64,000 bases of DNA, taken from the NCBI RefSeq assembly GCF_030770395.1, contig NZ_CP132480.1:1599335-1663334 (forward strand), in the 5' to 3' direction. Numbering within the stretch: the first letter of the stretch is position 1; each line of letters starts with the position of its first letter. This stretch comes from Telluria beijingensis. Its GTDB lineage: Bacteria; Pseudomonadota; Gammaproteobacteria; Burkholderiales; Burkholderiaceae_D. A program made the translations under genes and the position numbers. The notes below the pieces were generated by a model. It saw nothing but the letters and a program-made list of their open reading frames with translations. It was not told the DNA's origin and ran no database searches. This document shows positions 10,354-18,630 of this stretch, piece by piece.

Positions 10354-10412
10354 CGTACTGTCCTGTAAGACCGAAGGCGGTGTCATGCCGTCTGCTAGAT
10401 AAGGAGATTGCC

Positions 10413-11168
10413 ATGAAAAAACGCATCGTGACGTGTGCGCTGGTGGCTGCCCTGGCGCCGGCCGGCATGCTGCTGGCGACGAGCGGCACGGCCCTGGCGC
10501 AGACTTTGCCCCTGAGCCGCACCGTGACGCCGGCCATCGAAGGCTTCCATGTGGAGAAAGTGCCGCGCCTGGAGCAGGGCGCTGCCCTGCATTTCCAGGT
10601 ATACGGCACCCAAAACGCTACGGTGAGCGTGAGCATCGACGGCGCCACCCGCGCCGTGCAGATGCAGGAGACCGAGCCCGGCCAGTACAGCGGCAGCTAT
10701 GTGATCGGCAACCATGACCGGCTGCAAGCAAGTAGTCCGGTGACCGCCGAGATGCGGCTGGGCAGCCAGGTCGCGACGACCGTGCTGCGCGACGGCCTGG
10801 TGCGCGGCGATACGGCGCAGGGGCAGGCGCAGGAACCGGTGCGGCAACTGGCGTCGAAGGACGCCAATGTGGCCAGCGCCGCCCCGGGCGCCGCGCCGCC
10901 ACCGCCGCCGCGCACGACCGAGCGCCCGCGCGTGGCGCGCTATTGCACCAGTTGCGGGATCGTCGAGAAAGTGGAGATCGTGCGGGAAGCGACGGGTAGC
11001 GCGCGGCCGCTGGCCAGCGACGTGCAGGCGGCCCAGCGCTACCGGGTCACGGTGCGCATGAATACAACCGAGGCCACCCAGGCTGTCGAGTTCGACAACA
11101 ATCCCGGTTACCGCAAGGGCGACCGGGTGCGTGTGAACGATGGCGTGCTGTCGCTGGACCGGGAATAA
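10413..11168 (+). CDS. Secreted/periplasmic protein of unknown function
   Basis: The start at 10413 is set by an AAGGAG ribosome site 6 nt upstream. The 251-aa product begins with a typical signal peptide (MKKRIVTCALVAALAPAG, cleavage near ALAQ). A mature N-terminal region of beta-rich character follows, then a short proline tract (about residues 160-170). The C-terminal domain starts at CTSCGIVEKVEIV and ends in GDRVRVNDG. That C-terminal part resembles the surface domain that follows glycine-zipper segments in SlyB-type envelope proteins, but no glycine zipper is present. No specific function can be assigned. It converges with the Crp/Fnr gene with a 15-bp gap. Confidence 0.75.
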   Translation: MKKRIVTCALVAALAPAGMLLATSGTALAQTLPLSRTVTPAIEGFHVEKVPRLEQGAALHFQVYGTQNATVSVSIDGATRAVQMQETEPGQYSGSYVIGNHDRLQASSPVTAEMRLGSQVATTVLRDGLVRGDTAQGQAQEPVRQLASKDANVASAAPGAAPPPPPRTTERPRVARYCTSCGIVEKVEIVREATGSARPLASDVQAAQRYRVTVRMNTTEATQAVEFDNNPGYRKGDRVRVNDGVLSLDRE

Positions 11169-11183
11169 GGCGCGAACTGGCGT

Positions 11184-12038
11184 TCAGGCGGTTGCCAGCA
11201 CCTGGTCGTCGCCAGGTTGATCGAGCTCGGCCTTCTGGCGGGCAGCGCCCTTGGTGCGCGAACGCGAGGGCGGCAGGCGGCGCAGGGTCTTGAGCGCTTC
11301 GGCATCCTTGATGCCGATGGTGCGCTGGTCGACGGTGATCAGGCCGATCTCGTTGAAGGCCGACAGCGTGCGGCTGACGGTCTCGAGCGTGAGGCCCAGG
11401 TAGCTGCCGATCTCGTGGCGCGTCATGCGCAGGTTGAACAGCTTGCTGGAGTAACCCATCGCGGCGAAGCGATCGGCCAGCGAGACCAGGAAGCGGGCCA
11501 CCCGCGCCTCGGCCGACAGGGCGCCGAGCATGCCGATCATGGTCTGCTCGCGCACCAGTTCGCGGCTCATGACGCCGTACATCATGTTCTCGAGTTCGCT
11601 GTGCACGCGGCCCAGCGCGGTCAGTTTCTTGAACGGCAGCAGGATCAGGTCGCAGTCGGACAGGGCCACCGCCTCGGAGGCGTAGTGGCGGGTATGGATG
11701 CCGTCGACGCCGAGCATATCGCCCTTCATGGGGAAGCTTAGTACCTGCTCGTTGCCGAATTCGTCGATCAGCACCGTCTTGAGGAAGCCCGAGTTGACGA
11801 TGTACAGGGTGTCGAAGGCCTGGCCGATCGTGTGCACGCGCTGGCCGGTCTTGAACTGGACGTGCTGGAACAGCAATTCTTCGGAGCTCACCGACACGCT
11901 GGCGGGAATACGGAGCAGGTCGCACACTTCTTTCAGGTTGGACCAAAGTCGTCCTTGCCGTTGACGTCCGGCTTCCATCGGGGAATGCAGGGTCGGCTGG
12001 CTGGCGTTGCGTTGTTCTGACGGTGGCTGGGACTGCAT
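11184..12038 (-). CDS. Crp/Fnr-family transcription regulator without the FNR Fe-S cysteines
   Basis: A 284-aa regulator with a cyclic-nucleotide-binding-type beta roll (about residues 45-150), a dimerisation helix and a C-terminal helix-turn-helix. Its recognition segment is LTLETVSRTLSAF. The E..SR residues are those FNR uses to read TTGAT-N4-ATCAA. The FNR N-terminal cysteine cluster is missing: where FNR has QLCIPF this protein has LLRIPA, and only one N-terminal Cys plus a Cys in SDCDL remain. Oxygen sensing by a [4Fe-4S] cluster is therefore unlikely. The second ATG (12038) is chosen because GGAG lies 6 nt before it but abuts the ATG at 12044. A basic, glutamine-rich C-terminal tail of about 35 aa is extra. 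Confidence 0.88.
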   Translation of the reverse strand: MQSQPPSEQRNASQPTLHSPMEAGRQRQGRLWSNLKEVCDLLRIPASVSVSSEELLFQHVQFKTGQRVHTIGQAFDTLYIVNSGFLKTVLIDEFGNEQVLSFPMKGDMLGVDGIHTRHYASEAVALSDCDLILLPFKKLTALGRVHSELENMMYGVMSRELVREQTMIGMLGALSAEARVARFLVSLADRFAAMGYSSKLFNLRMTRHEIGSYLGLTLETVSRTLSAFNEIGLITVDQRTIGIKDAEALKTLRRLPPSRSRTKGAARQKAELDQPGDDQVLATA

Positions 12039-12044
12039 GCTCAT

Positions 12045-12414
12045 CTCCGGTAAGGAACTCAGGTTTCATGCGACCCCGGCAGCACGGCAGCGTGCGGTAG
12101 CGCGTCTGCCATGCCATGGTTGCTATATGGCTGACGCCGTGACTTGGATCGCAAGCAAGTCGAAACGCTGAATTCAGTATGCCAACACGAGTCCGGCACG
12201 AATATCAGCGTTGCCTGAATATGTAGGTAGGACAGATGGTGCAGTCGTAGGAATACTCCTATTACCAGGAACGCCGCCCGAATGACGGCTGGTTGCGAGA
12301 CGGCAAAAAAAGAGGCGAGTCCGACTGCCACCGGCGGCAGGCGGCAACGGGGGGCCGCCGCACGAAAGCCACGCGCGGCGGTCAAAGGACATCGAGGGCC
12401 AGGCGTGGCGAGGG
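12045..12414. other. Non-coding gap between Crp/Fnr gene and response regulator gene
   Basis: No convincing gene is seen. It should hold the promoter of the minus-strand Crp/Fnr gene. It contains a 10-bp palindrome CTGAATTCAG and the pair TAGGA/TCCTA around ATAC near 12250, neither assignable to a known regulator. Confidence 0.4.
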
Positions 12415-13059
12415 TCAGGCCTTGAGCGGCGACAGCAGGCGGTGCGCGACGGCGTACTGGACCATCTCGGACAGCGAGCTCATGCCCATTTTCTGCATGA
12501 TCCGGGTCTTGTGGGTACTGACGGTCTTCACCGACAGGTGCAGGCCATTGGCGATCTCGGTGATCGACTTGCCGCTCACCAGGTGCGAAAACACCTCGAA
12601 TTCGCGGTCCGACAACTGCTTGTGCAGCAATTGTTCGCTGGGCGCCATGATGTTCAGCGCTAATTGCTCGGCGACTTCTGTACTAATATAAGGGCGGCCC
12701 GAGGCGACCTTGCGGATCGCCCCCACCAGTTGCGTGCCCGCGCTCTCCTTGGTGAGATAGCCCTGGGCGCCGGCCCGGATCGCGCGCACCGCGTATTGCT
12801 CTTCCTCGTGCATGGTGAGGATCAGGATCGCCAGCTTGGGCGCTTCGCTGCGCACTTGCCGGATCAGGTCGACCCCGCTGCGGCCGGGCATGGACAGGTC
12901 GAGCAGCAGCAGGTCGAATCCGCCCTGGCGCACCAGCGACAATACCTCGAAGCCGTTGGTGGCCTCGCCGACGATGTCGACTTCCTCGGCGCCGTCGAGG
13001 ATGCGCTTGAGCCCCTCGCGCATGATCGTGTGGTCATCGGCGATGACGATTCTTACCAT
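12415..13059 (-). CDS. NarL/FixJ-type two-component response regulator
   Basis: A 214-aa regulator with an N-terminal receiver and C-terminal LuxR-type helix-turn-helix. The phosphoacceptor is D54 in LLLLDLSMPG, the acidic pocket is IADDH, and the conserved Lys is in YLTKESAG. The DNA-binding motif is LSDREFEVFSHLVSGKS...LSVKTVSTHKTRIM. The start follows GAGGA with 7-nt spacing. No histidine kinase gene is adjacent, so it is an orphan here. Its position between a Crp/Fnr regulator and a universal stress protein suggests a role in redox or energy stress control, which is inference only. Confidence 0.9.
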   Translation of the reverse strand: MVRIVIADDHTIMREGLKRILDGAEEVDIVGEATNGFEVLSLVRQGGFDLLLLDLSMPGRSGVDLIRQVRSEAPKLAILILTMHEEEQYAVRAIRAGAQGYLTKESAGTQLVGAIRKVASGRPYISTEVAEQLALNIMAPSEQLLHKQLSDREFEVFSHLVSGKSITEIANGLHLSVKTVSTHKTRIMQKMGMSSLSEMVQYAVAHRLLSPLKA

Positions 13060-13150
13060 TATCGATTCCTCGAACCTGAAGCGGTTTCCTACCCGGGATC
13101 AGCAAAAATCTATTGTAGCGGTAAATACACGAACAAGGGGCAAAGGCGGG

Positions 13151-13618
13151 TCAAGTCGCGGCCGGCTCGGCGATCAGGCGGTGCACCAGCACCGGCTTGG
13201 TCGTGTGCGACAAGACCTTGTTGGTCACGCTGCCCAGCAGCAGCTGGTTCCAGCCGCTGCGCCCGTGCGAGCCCATGAAGATCAGGTCGCAGCCCTCCTG
13301 CTCGGCGACGTCGACGATCTTGAGCGCCGCCGAATCGGAAAATGCCGTCATGCAGGCGTACTGGAGATTGGCCCCGGCGCAGGAGCGGGTGATCTTGCCC
13401 ATGTATTCCTCGCCCATGCGCCGCATCTGGGCGATATAGTCTTCTTCGCTGGGGTAGGAGGGCGGGATGATCTCGACGTACACGGGATACTGGTACTCGG
13501 GGGCGACGAACAGGGCCAGCACTTCGGCGCCCATCTGTTGCGCGAACTTGACGCCGGCGCAAGCGGTGTGCTGCGACACGGCCGAGCCGTCGGTGGTGAT
13601 CAGGATCTTGCGGTACAT
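13151..13618 (-). CDS. Universal stress protein (UspA family)
   Basis: A 155-aa single UspA domain. It starts MYRKILITTDGS, the standard first strand plus nucleotide-site aspartate, and ends with the ATP-binding pattern GSHGRSGWNQLLLGSVTN, which indicates an ATP-binding subtype. The start is chosen because a strong AGGAGGA ribosome site precedes it; upstream in-frame codons have none. An FNR-type box lies about 80 bp upstream, consistent with the known induction of such proteins under oxygen limitation in proteobacteria. Confidence 0.92.
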   Translation of the reverse strand: MYRKILITTDGSAVSQHTACAGVKFAQQMGAEVLALFVAPEYQYPVYVEIIPPSYPSEEDYIAQMRRMGEEYMGKITRSCAGANLQYACMTAFSDSAALKIVDVAEQEGCDLIFMGSHGRSGWNQLLLGSVTNKVLSHTTKPVLVHRLIAEPAAT

Positions 13619-13691
13619 GATGCTTCCTCCTCCTTGGTCACGCCCATTCTGAACATTCCAGTCAGGATGGCGATTTCTGAGACGCAAACAG

Positions 13692-13705
13692 TTGAGTTCA
13701 ATCAA
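13692..13705. promoter_or_regulatory. FNR/Anr-type binding site upstream of the universal stress gene
   Basis: The 14-bp sequence TTGAG-TTCA-ATCAA matches the FNR consensus TTGAT-N4-ATCAA at 9 of 10 defined positions. It is centred about 80 bp before the start codon of the minus-strand universal stress protein gene, a suitable place for activation. The FNR-like regulator at 11184-12038 carries the matching recognition residues. Confidence 0.6.
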
Positions 13706-14005
13706 ATGAAAAGGGGGGCAGCTGCGATGCGGCAGGCCGCCCGGAAGTGACCTGCGATTACAAAATACAACACCGGGCTTGTGAAAAGCATCAGGAACAA
13801 CCCGTTTTAATTGTCGCGGAATTAAGTTTCCTTGTCCATTTTGTTGCATCGCCCTCTCTGAGATTTACCTACGGCAACCACGCTGCTACACTCGCTTCAA
13901 TTAATCCACCAATTTATTTGCGGCCGCGACGGCCTGGTGGAGGCAGCAGAACCCCCGGATTGCACAGCTGATTGCACATTTATACATTATGGAGAAGCAG
14001 GGATT
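13706..14005. other. Divergent non-coding region before cheZ
   Basis: This roughly 300-bp AT-rich stretch separates the minus-strand stress gene from cheZ and must hold the cheZ promoter. No sigma28 or sigma70 boxes stand out clearly. A GGAG ribosome site (near 13991) lies 11 nt before the cheZ start. Confidence 0.35.
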
Positions 14006-14866
14006 ATGACCGACGCCGCTGACGATTTCGACGCACTATTCGAGGAAGTGGCGGCGCAGCGCACCAGCGCACCGCCAAGTCCCGCCGCCGCCGAGCCGGC
14101 GCCGGCGCCCGCCGCAGCCAGCAATGACGAAGACGACCTGGAATCGCTGTTCGACCAGGTATCCGCTACCGCCGCGCCGGTCGCCGTGGCCGCCGCTGTC
14201 GCCGCGGCAGTGCCGGCCGCCCCGGCCGCGGCCGCGCACGCCGACGACGGCCACGAAGGCGGGATGTTCGAGCGCCTGGGCGGCATCGTCCGCCTGCTGC
14301 ACGATTCGCTGCGCGAGCTGGGCTACGACAAGGCGCTGACCGAAGCCTCGACCCAGATCGTCGACGCCCAGGACCGCCTGGAATACGTCGCCACCCTGAC
14401 CGAACAGGCCGCCAACAAGGTGCTCAACACCCTGGACGAAGGCATGCCGGCGCAAGACCTGCTGCAGAAGCAGGCCAAGGACATGGAAACCCGCTGGGCC
14501 GACCTGTTCGAAGGCAAGCTGAGCCTGGACGAATTCAAGGCCCTGGCCGGCGATTCGCGCCAGTTCGCCGCGCTGGTGAACGAGGCGACCGAAGCCGAGC
14601 GGGCACGCCTGCTCGAGATCATGATGGCCCAGGACTTCCAGGACATCACCGGCCAGCTGATCAAGAAGGTCGTCAAGATCACGCAGACCGTCGAAAGCGA
14701 GCTGGCCCAGCTGCTGCGCGACAATGCGCCGGCCGACATCAAGGAAAAGCTCGCCAAGAAAGAACAGCCGGCTGCTCCGGCGCCGCTGATGCAAGGCCCG
14801 TCGGTGCCGGATACGGCGCTGAACCAGGACAGTGTTGACGATCTGCTTGCCGATCTGGGGTTCTAA
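14006..14866 (+). CDS. cheZ: Protein phosphatase CheZ
   Basis: A 286-aa CheZ that dephosphorylates CheY-P. The catalytic helix motif is MMAQDFQDITGQLI; D213 and Q217 correspond to E. coli D143 and Q147. The extreme C-terminus, DSVDDLLADLGF, is the CheY-binding peptide. The N-terminal ~80 residues are an alanine/proline-rich acidic region not present in E. coli CheZ, which is 214 aa. The start is the ATG at 14006. The stop codon overlaps the start of the following cheA by one base, so the two are translationally coupled. Confidence 0.93.
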   Translation: MTDAADDFDALFEEVAAQRTSAPPSPAAAEPAPAPAAASNDEDDLESLFDQVSATAAPVAVAAAVAAAVPAAPAAAAHADDGHEGGMFERLGGIVRLLHDSLRELGYDKALTEASTQIVDAQDRLEYVATLTEQAANKVLNTLDEGMPAQDLLQKQAKDMETRWADLFEGKLSLDEFKALAGDSRQFAALVNEATEAERARLLEIMMAQDFQDITGQLIKKVVKITQTVESELAQLLRDNAPADIKEKLAKKEQPAAPAPLMQGPSVPDTALNQDSVDDLLADLGF

Positions 14867-16761
14867 TGGACGATATGCTGAAGGATTTCGTCGTCGAGGC
14901 GATGGATCTGGCGGTCAACGTAGAAGAACACCTGTTGCGCCTCGAACGCGACCCCGACAACAAGGAAACCCTGAACGCGGTGTTCCGGTCGTTCCACACG
15001 ATCAAGGGCGGCGCCGGCTTCATGGGCCTGCCCGCGCTGGTCGCGGCCTGCCACCTGACCGAGAACCTGTTCGACGCGCTGCGCACCGGCGCCGCGCCGG
15101 TGACCCCGCTCGCGATCGAGGCGGCGCTGCAGGCGTCGGGCTTCGTGGCCGACCAGCTGGGTGACCTGAACAACGGCACGCCGCCGGAAGGCCTGGCGCA
15201 AATGCCGGGCGACCTCGAGCGCATCCTGATGGACGCGATCGAAGGCAAGGACAATGTTCCCGCGGCCGCGCCTGCCGCCGCAGCTGTCCCCGCTCCGGTG
15301 GCGGTCGAGGCGGCGCCGGTCGCCGCAGCGGCTCCCGCCGCCGTCGATGCCGATGGCCTCGACTGGACCGGCATGTACAACGCCGTGGTGCCGGCCGCGA
15401 ACGCGATCGCCATCAGCGCCGCCGCCCCGGTTGCCGCCGCTGCGGCAGCACCGGCCGCCGCTGCTGCACCCGTGCCCGCCGTGGCGCCTGCCGCCGCTGC
15501 CGCGCCGGCCGCCGGCGCCAAGGGCTGGGACGGCGTCGAGCGCCGCACCGACAACAAGGCTGCCGCCGCCGCACCGGCCAAGGACGAAAGCATTCGCATC
15601 GATGCCGTCAAGCTCGACGCGCTGCTCGAAGTGGCCGGCGAATCGGTGCAGGCCGCCAACCAGGCCGCCGTGCTGCTCGAACGCCTGCAGCAGTTCAAGT
15701 TCGAAGGCCAGGCCGCGGTGCTGATGGCAACGCTGACCGAGACCCTGGAGCGCGCCTCGCGCTACTCGGCCGAACTGCAGCGCGCGACGCTGGCGACGCG
15801 CATGCAGCCGGTGGGCCGCCTGTTCCAGAAATTCCCGCGCCTGGTGCGCGAACTGGCGAAAGACCTGGGCAAGGACGTCGAACTGACCATCGAAGGCGCC
15901 GAGACCGAAGTCGACCGCGTGGTGGTGGACAGCCTGTACGATCCGCTGGTGCACATGCTGCGCAATGCGCTGGACCACGGTATCGAGGCGCCGGAAGCGC
16001 GCGTCGCCGCCGGCAAGCCGGCCAAGGCCTTCATCCTGCTCAAGGCCTGGCAAGAGGCGAACAGCGTCATGATCGTGCTGCAGGACGACGGCAAGGGCAT
16101 GGACCCGGTCGTCCTGCGCAAGAAGGCGATCGACAAGGGCCTGATCGGCGAGAACGGCGCCCAGAGCGACGAAGACGCCTATCAGCTCGTGTTCCTGCCG
16201 GGCTTCTCGACCAAGGAAGTGGCTTCCTCGGTGTCGGGCCGCGGCGTGGGCATGGACGTGGTCAAGACGGCGGTCGAGAAGAACCGCGGCGCAATCCGCA
16301 TCGAATCCTCGCTGGGCAAGGGCACGCGCTTCGCGATCCGCCTGCCGATCGAATTGTCGATCGTACCGACCATGCTGGTGTCGACCTCGGGCGCGCAACT
16401 GGCGCTGCCGATGGCCGTCGTCGAGCGCGTGGTCGAGCTGCCGGACGATTTCGCCTGCGTCGGCGGCGCCCCGGTGCTGAAGGACCAGGGCCGCCCGCTG
16501 CCGGTGCGTTCGCTGGCGCTGGCGCTGGGTTACGAGGCCGCGCTGGAAAAGGTGGGCATCGTCATCAACGCGCCGCAACCTTATATCCTGGCGATGGAAG
16601 CGGTCGATGGCACGGCCGACCTGGTGATCAAGCCGATGACCGCGCTGACGGTCGAAGGCATCACCGGCACCGCGCGCTCGGCAGAGGGCGAGCTGGTGCT
16701 GGTGGTCGGCTTGTCGTTCCTGATGGATGGGTGCAGGAGCAGCGTCAGGCTCGCAGCCTGA
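14866..16761 (+). CDS. cheA: Chemotaxis-type histidine kinase CheA, short form
   Basis: A 631-aa CheA-like kinase. Hpt domain with phosphorylated H44 in FRSFHTIKGGAGFMG, then a long alanine/proline linker (about 128-225) in place of the P2 CheY-binding domain. The P3 dimerisation region is next. The P4 ATPase has an N box (LRNALDHGIE), G1 (DDGKGMD) and G2 (GRGVGMDVVKT). The C-terminal P5/CheW-like domain begins at about residue 495. The last residues (CRSSVRLAA) are encoded by one arm of a strong inverted repeat and look atypical. No cheY, cheW, cheR or cheB lies nearby. Confidence 0.9.
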   Translation: MDDMLKDFVVEAMDLAVNVEEHLLRLERDPDNKETLNAVFRSFHTIKGGAGFMGLPALVAACHLTENLFDALRTGAAPVTPLAIEAALQASGFVADQLGDLNNGTPPEGLAQMPGDLERILMDAIEGKDNVPAAAPAAAAVPAPVAVEAAPVAAAAPAAVDADGLDWTGMYNAVVPAANAIAISAAAPVAAAAAAPAAAAAPVPAVAPAAAAAPAAGAKGWDGVERRTDNKAAAAAPAKDESIRIDAVKLDALLEVAGESVQAANQAAVLLERLQQFKFEGQAAVLMATLTETLERASRYSAELQRATLATRMQPVGRLFQKFPRLVRELAKDLGKDVELTIEGAETEVDRVVVDSLYDPLVHMLRNALDHGIEAPEARVAAGKPAKAFILLKAWQEANSVMIVLQDDGKGMDPVVLRKKAIDKGLIGENGAQSDEDAYQLVFLPGFSTKEVASSVSGRGVGMDVVKTAVEKNRGAIRIESSLGKGTRFAIRLPIELSIVPTMLVSTSGAQLALPMAVVERVVELPDDFACVGGAPVLKDQGRPLPVRSLALALGYEAALEKVGIVINAPQPYILAMEAVDGTADLVIKPMTALTVEGITGTARSAEGELVLVVGLSFLMDGCRSSVRLAA

Positions 16762-16826
16762 CGTTATTTGCTACACGCGCCAAAAGCGCAGACAAAAGCC
16801 TGTGTCATCGACGCAGGCTTTTTTTA
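16743..16826 (+). terminator. Two hairpins ending the cheZA transcript
   Basis: Hairpin one pairs CGTCAGGCT (16743-16751) with AGCCTGACG (16755-16763) and includes the cheA stop codon. Hairpin two pairs AAGCCTG with CAGGCTT (16796-16820) and runs into seven Ts, a standard intrinsic terminator. Confidence 0.8.
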
Positions 16827-16847
16827 TTTGCATATAGCAAAAAGCTT

Positions 16848-16862
16848 GCAAATATTATTTGC
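16848..16862. promoter_or_regulatory. 15-bp palindrome upstream of leuC
   Basis: GCAAATA-T-TATTTGC is a perfect palindrome about 65 bp upstream of the likely leuC -10 box. This is a plausible site for a LysR-type or other dimeric regulator of leucine synthesis. No direct link can be shown. Confidence 0.35.
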
Positions 16863-16925
16863 CGCGTGGTAAGGTCATTGGCATAAACGTGCGCCGCCCC
16901 GGCTTGGTGCGGCACTGCACAATTA

Positions 16926-16934
16926 TGGCATAAT
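16926..16934 (+). promoter_or_regulatory. Extended -10 promoter element of leuC
   Basis: TGG-CATAAT is an extended -10 motif (TGn plus 5 of 6 consensus bases), located 60 bp before the leuC start codon. No strong -35 box is seen, as is common with extended -10 promoters. Confidence 0.4.
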
Positions 16935-16994
16935 CGAAAACCGGTCCTGTCACTCATGGACCGCGCCTCACCTCACCGCAACACTGGATCGACC

Positions 16995-18395
16995 ATGCAA
17001 AAAACGCTCTACGACAAACTCTGGGATTCCCATGTCGTGCGTGCCGACGCCGATGGCACCACAGTCCTCTATATCGACCGCCACCTGGTGCACGAAGTCA
17101 CCAGCCCGCAAGCCTTCGATGGCCTGCGCGAAGCCGGCCGTGGACTATGGCGCGTGTCCGCGAACCTGGCCGTGGCCGACCACAACGTGCCGACCACCGA
17201 CCGCGCGCAAGGCATCGCCGACCCGACCTCACGCCTGCAGGTCGAGACGCTCGACGCCAACACGAAGGCCTTCGGCCTCACGTACTTCGACATGAACGAC
17301 AAGCGCCAGGGCATCGTGCACGTGATCGGGCCGGAACAAGGCGCGACCCTGCCGGGCATGACCGTCGTCTGCGGCGATTCGCATACCTCGACCCACGGCG
17401 CCTTCGGCTGCCTGGCGCACGGCATCGGCACCTCGGAAGTCGAGCACGTGCTGGCCACGCAAACCCTGCTGGCCAAGAAGTCGAAATCGATGCTGGTGAA
17501 GGTCGAGGGCGCGCTGAACCCGGGCGTGACCGCGAAGGACATCGTGCTGGCCGTGATCGGCCGGATCGGCACCGCCGGCGGCACCGGCTATGCGATCGAA
17601 TTCGGCGGCTCGACCATCCGCGCGCTGTCGATGGAAGGCCGCATGACGGTCTGTAATATGGCGATCGAAGCGGGCGCCCGCGCCGGCATGGTGGCGGTGG
17701 ACGACACCACGATCGCCTACGTCAAGGACCGTCCGCTGTCGCCCAAGGGCGAGCAGTGGGAACAGGCGGTAGCCTACTGGCGCACCCTGCACACCGACGA
17801 CGGCGCGGTATTCGACACCGTCGTCGAACTCGATGCGAAGGACATCCAGCCGCAGGTCACCTGGGGCACCTCGCCCGAGATGGTCACCGCGATCGATGGC
17901 CGCGTGCCCGATCCGCAAAACGAGCTTGACCCGGTGCGCCGCGGCGCGATCGAGAAAGCGCTGGCCTATATGGACCTGGCGCCGAACACGCCGATCGACG
18001 AGATCCCGATCGACAAGGTGTTCATCGGCTCGTGCACCAATTCGCGCATCGAAGACCTGCGCGCCGCCGCCGAGGTGGTGCGCGGCCGCCACCGCGCCGC
18101 CAGTGTGAAACTGGCGATGGTGGTGCCGGGTTCGGGCCTGGTCAAGGAACAGGCCGAGCGCGAAGGGCTGGACCGCATCTTCGTCGATGCCGGCTTCGAA
18201 TGGCGCGAGCCGGGCTGCTCGATGTGCCTGGCGATGAATGCCGACCGCCTGGAGCCGGGCGAACGCTGCGCCTCGACCTCGAACCGCAACTTCGAAGGCC
18301 GCCAGGGGCAGGGCGGACGCACCCACCTGGTGTCGCCGGCGATGGCGGCCGCCGCCGGGATCGCGGGGCGCTTTGTCGACGTTCGTGCGCTCTGA
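16995..18395 (+). CDS. leuC: 3-isopropylmalate dehydratase large subunit
   Basis: A 466-aa aconitase-family subunit, the same length as E. coli LeuC. It isomerises 2-isopropylmalate to 3-isopropylmalate in leucine synthesis together with LeuD. The [4Fe-4S] cysteines are C347 (GSCTNSR), C408 and C411 (GCSMC). The start [13 protein letters not shown] is the conserved N-terminus, so the upstream in-frame ATG at 16956 is rejected. It is followed by a small entericidin-like gene and then leuD. Confidence 0.97.
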   Translation: MQKTLYDKLWDSHVVRADADGTTVLYIDRHLVHEVTSPQAFDGLREAGRGLWRVSANLAVADHNVPTTDRAQGIADPTSRLQVETLDANTKAFGLTYFDMNDKRQGIVHVIGPEQGATLPGMTVVCGDSHTSTHGAFGCLAHGIGTSEVEHVLATQTLLAKKSKSMLVKVEGALNPGVTAKDIVLAVIGRIGTAGGTGYAIEFGGSTIRALSMEGRMTVCNMAIEAGARAGMVAVDDTTIAYVKDRPLSPKGEQWEQAVAYWRTLHTDDGAVFDTVVELDAKDIQPQVTWGTSPEMVTAIDGRVPDPQNELDPVRRGAIEKALAYMDLAPNTPIDEIPIDKVFIGSCTNSRIEDLRAAAEVVRGRHRAASVKLAMVVPGSGLVKEQAEREGLDRIFVDAGFEWREPGCSMCLAMNADRLEPGERCASTSNRNFEGRQGQGGRTHLVSPAMAAAAGIAGRFVDVRAL

Positions 18396-18437
18396 TGCGT
18401 TATATGAGCAAGACCGTTTATCTGTAACAGGACCATC

Positions 18438-18560
18438 ATGAAAAAAGCATTCGCACTGTCCCTCATCACCATTCTGCTAGCCGGCTGCAACACCATCTCG
18501 GGCATCGGTCGCGATGTGTCGAAAGTGGGCCAGGTCGTGACCAGCGCTGGCGGTAAATAA
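18438..18560 (+). CDS. Entericidin A/B-family small lipoprotein
   Basis: A 40-aa lipoprotein with signal peptide MKKAFALSLITILLAGC, whose lipobox LLAGC would be lipidated at C17. The short mature chain NTISGIGRDVSKVGQVVTS is typical of entericidins. An AGGA ribosome site precedes the ATG. Its position between leuC and leuD recurs in Burkholderiales as I recall, suggesting co-transcription with leucine genes. Function is unknown beyond envelope location; E. coli EcnA/EcnB are linked to osmotic and stationary-phase lysis. Confidence 0.85.
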   Translation: MKKAFALSLITILLAGCNTISGIGRDVSKVGQVVTSAGGK

Positions 18561-18566
18561 ATAGTT

Positions 18567-18619
18567 AGCTTGGATCCCCGCCTGCGCGGGGACAAGCTTG
18601 GACCCCGCCTGCGCGGGGA
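18567..18619. repeat. Two tandem REP-like hairpins in the leuD leader
   Basis: Two near-identical copies of AGCTTGGA(T)CCCCGCCTGCGCGGGGA lie at 18567-18592 and 18595-18619; each has a CCCCGC/GCGGGG stem. They end 11 bp before the leuD start codon, so they would fold in the mRNA close to the ribosome site. They are a variant of the REP family seen at about 28.6, 36.6 and 53.0 kb. Confidence 0.75.
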
Positions 18620-18630
18620 TGACGGAAAAA

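Noticed and set aside
12245..12265. NarL binding site (TACTCCT heptamer) before the Crp/Fnr gene
   Set aside because: Only one heptamer matches; the partner is not in the required 7-2-7 arrangement and mismatches the consensus.
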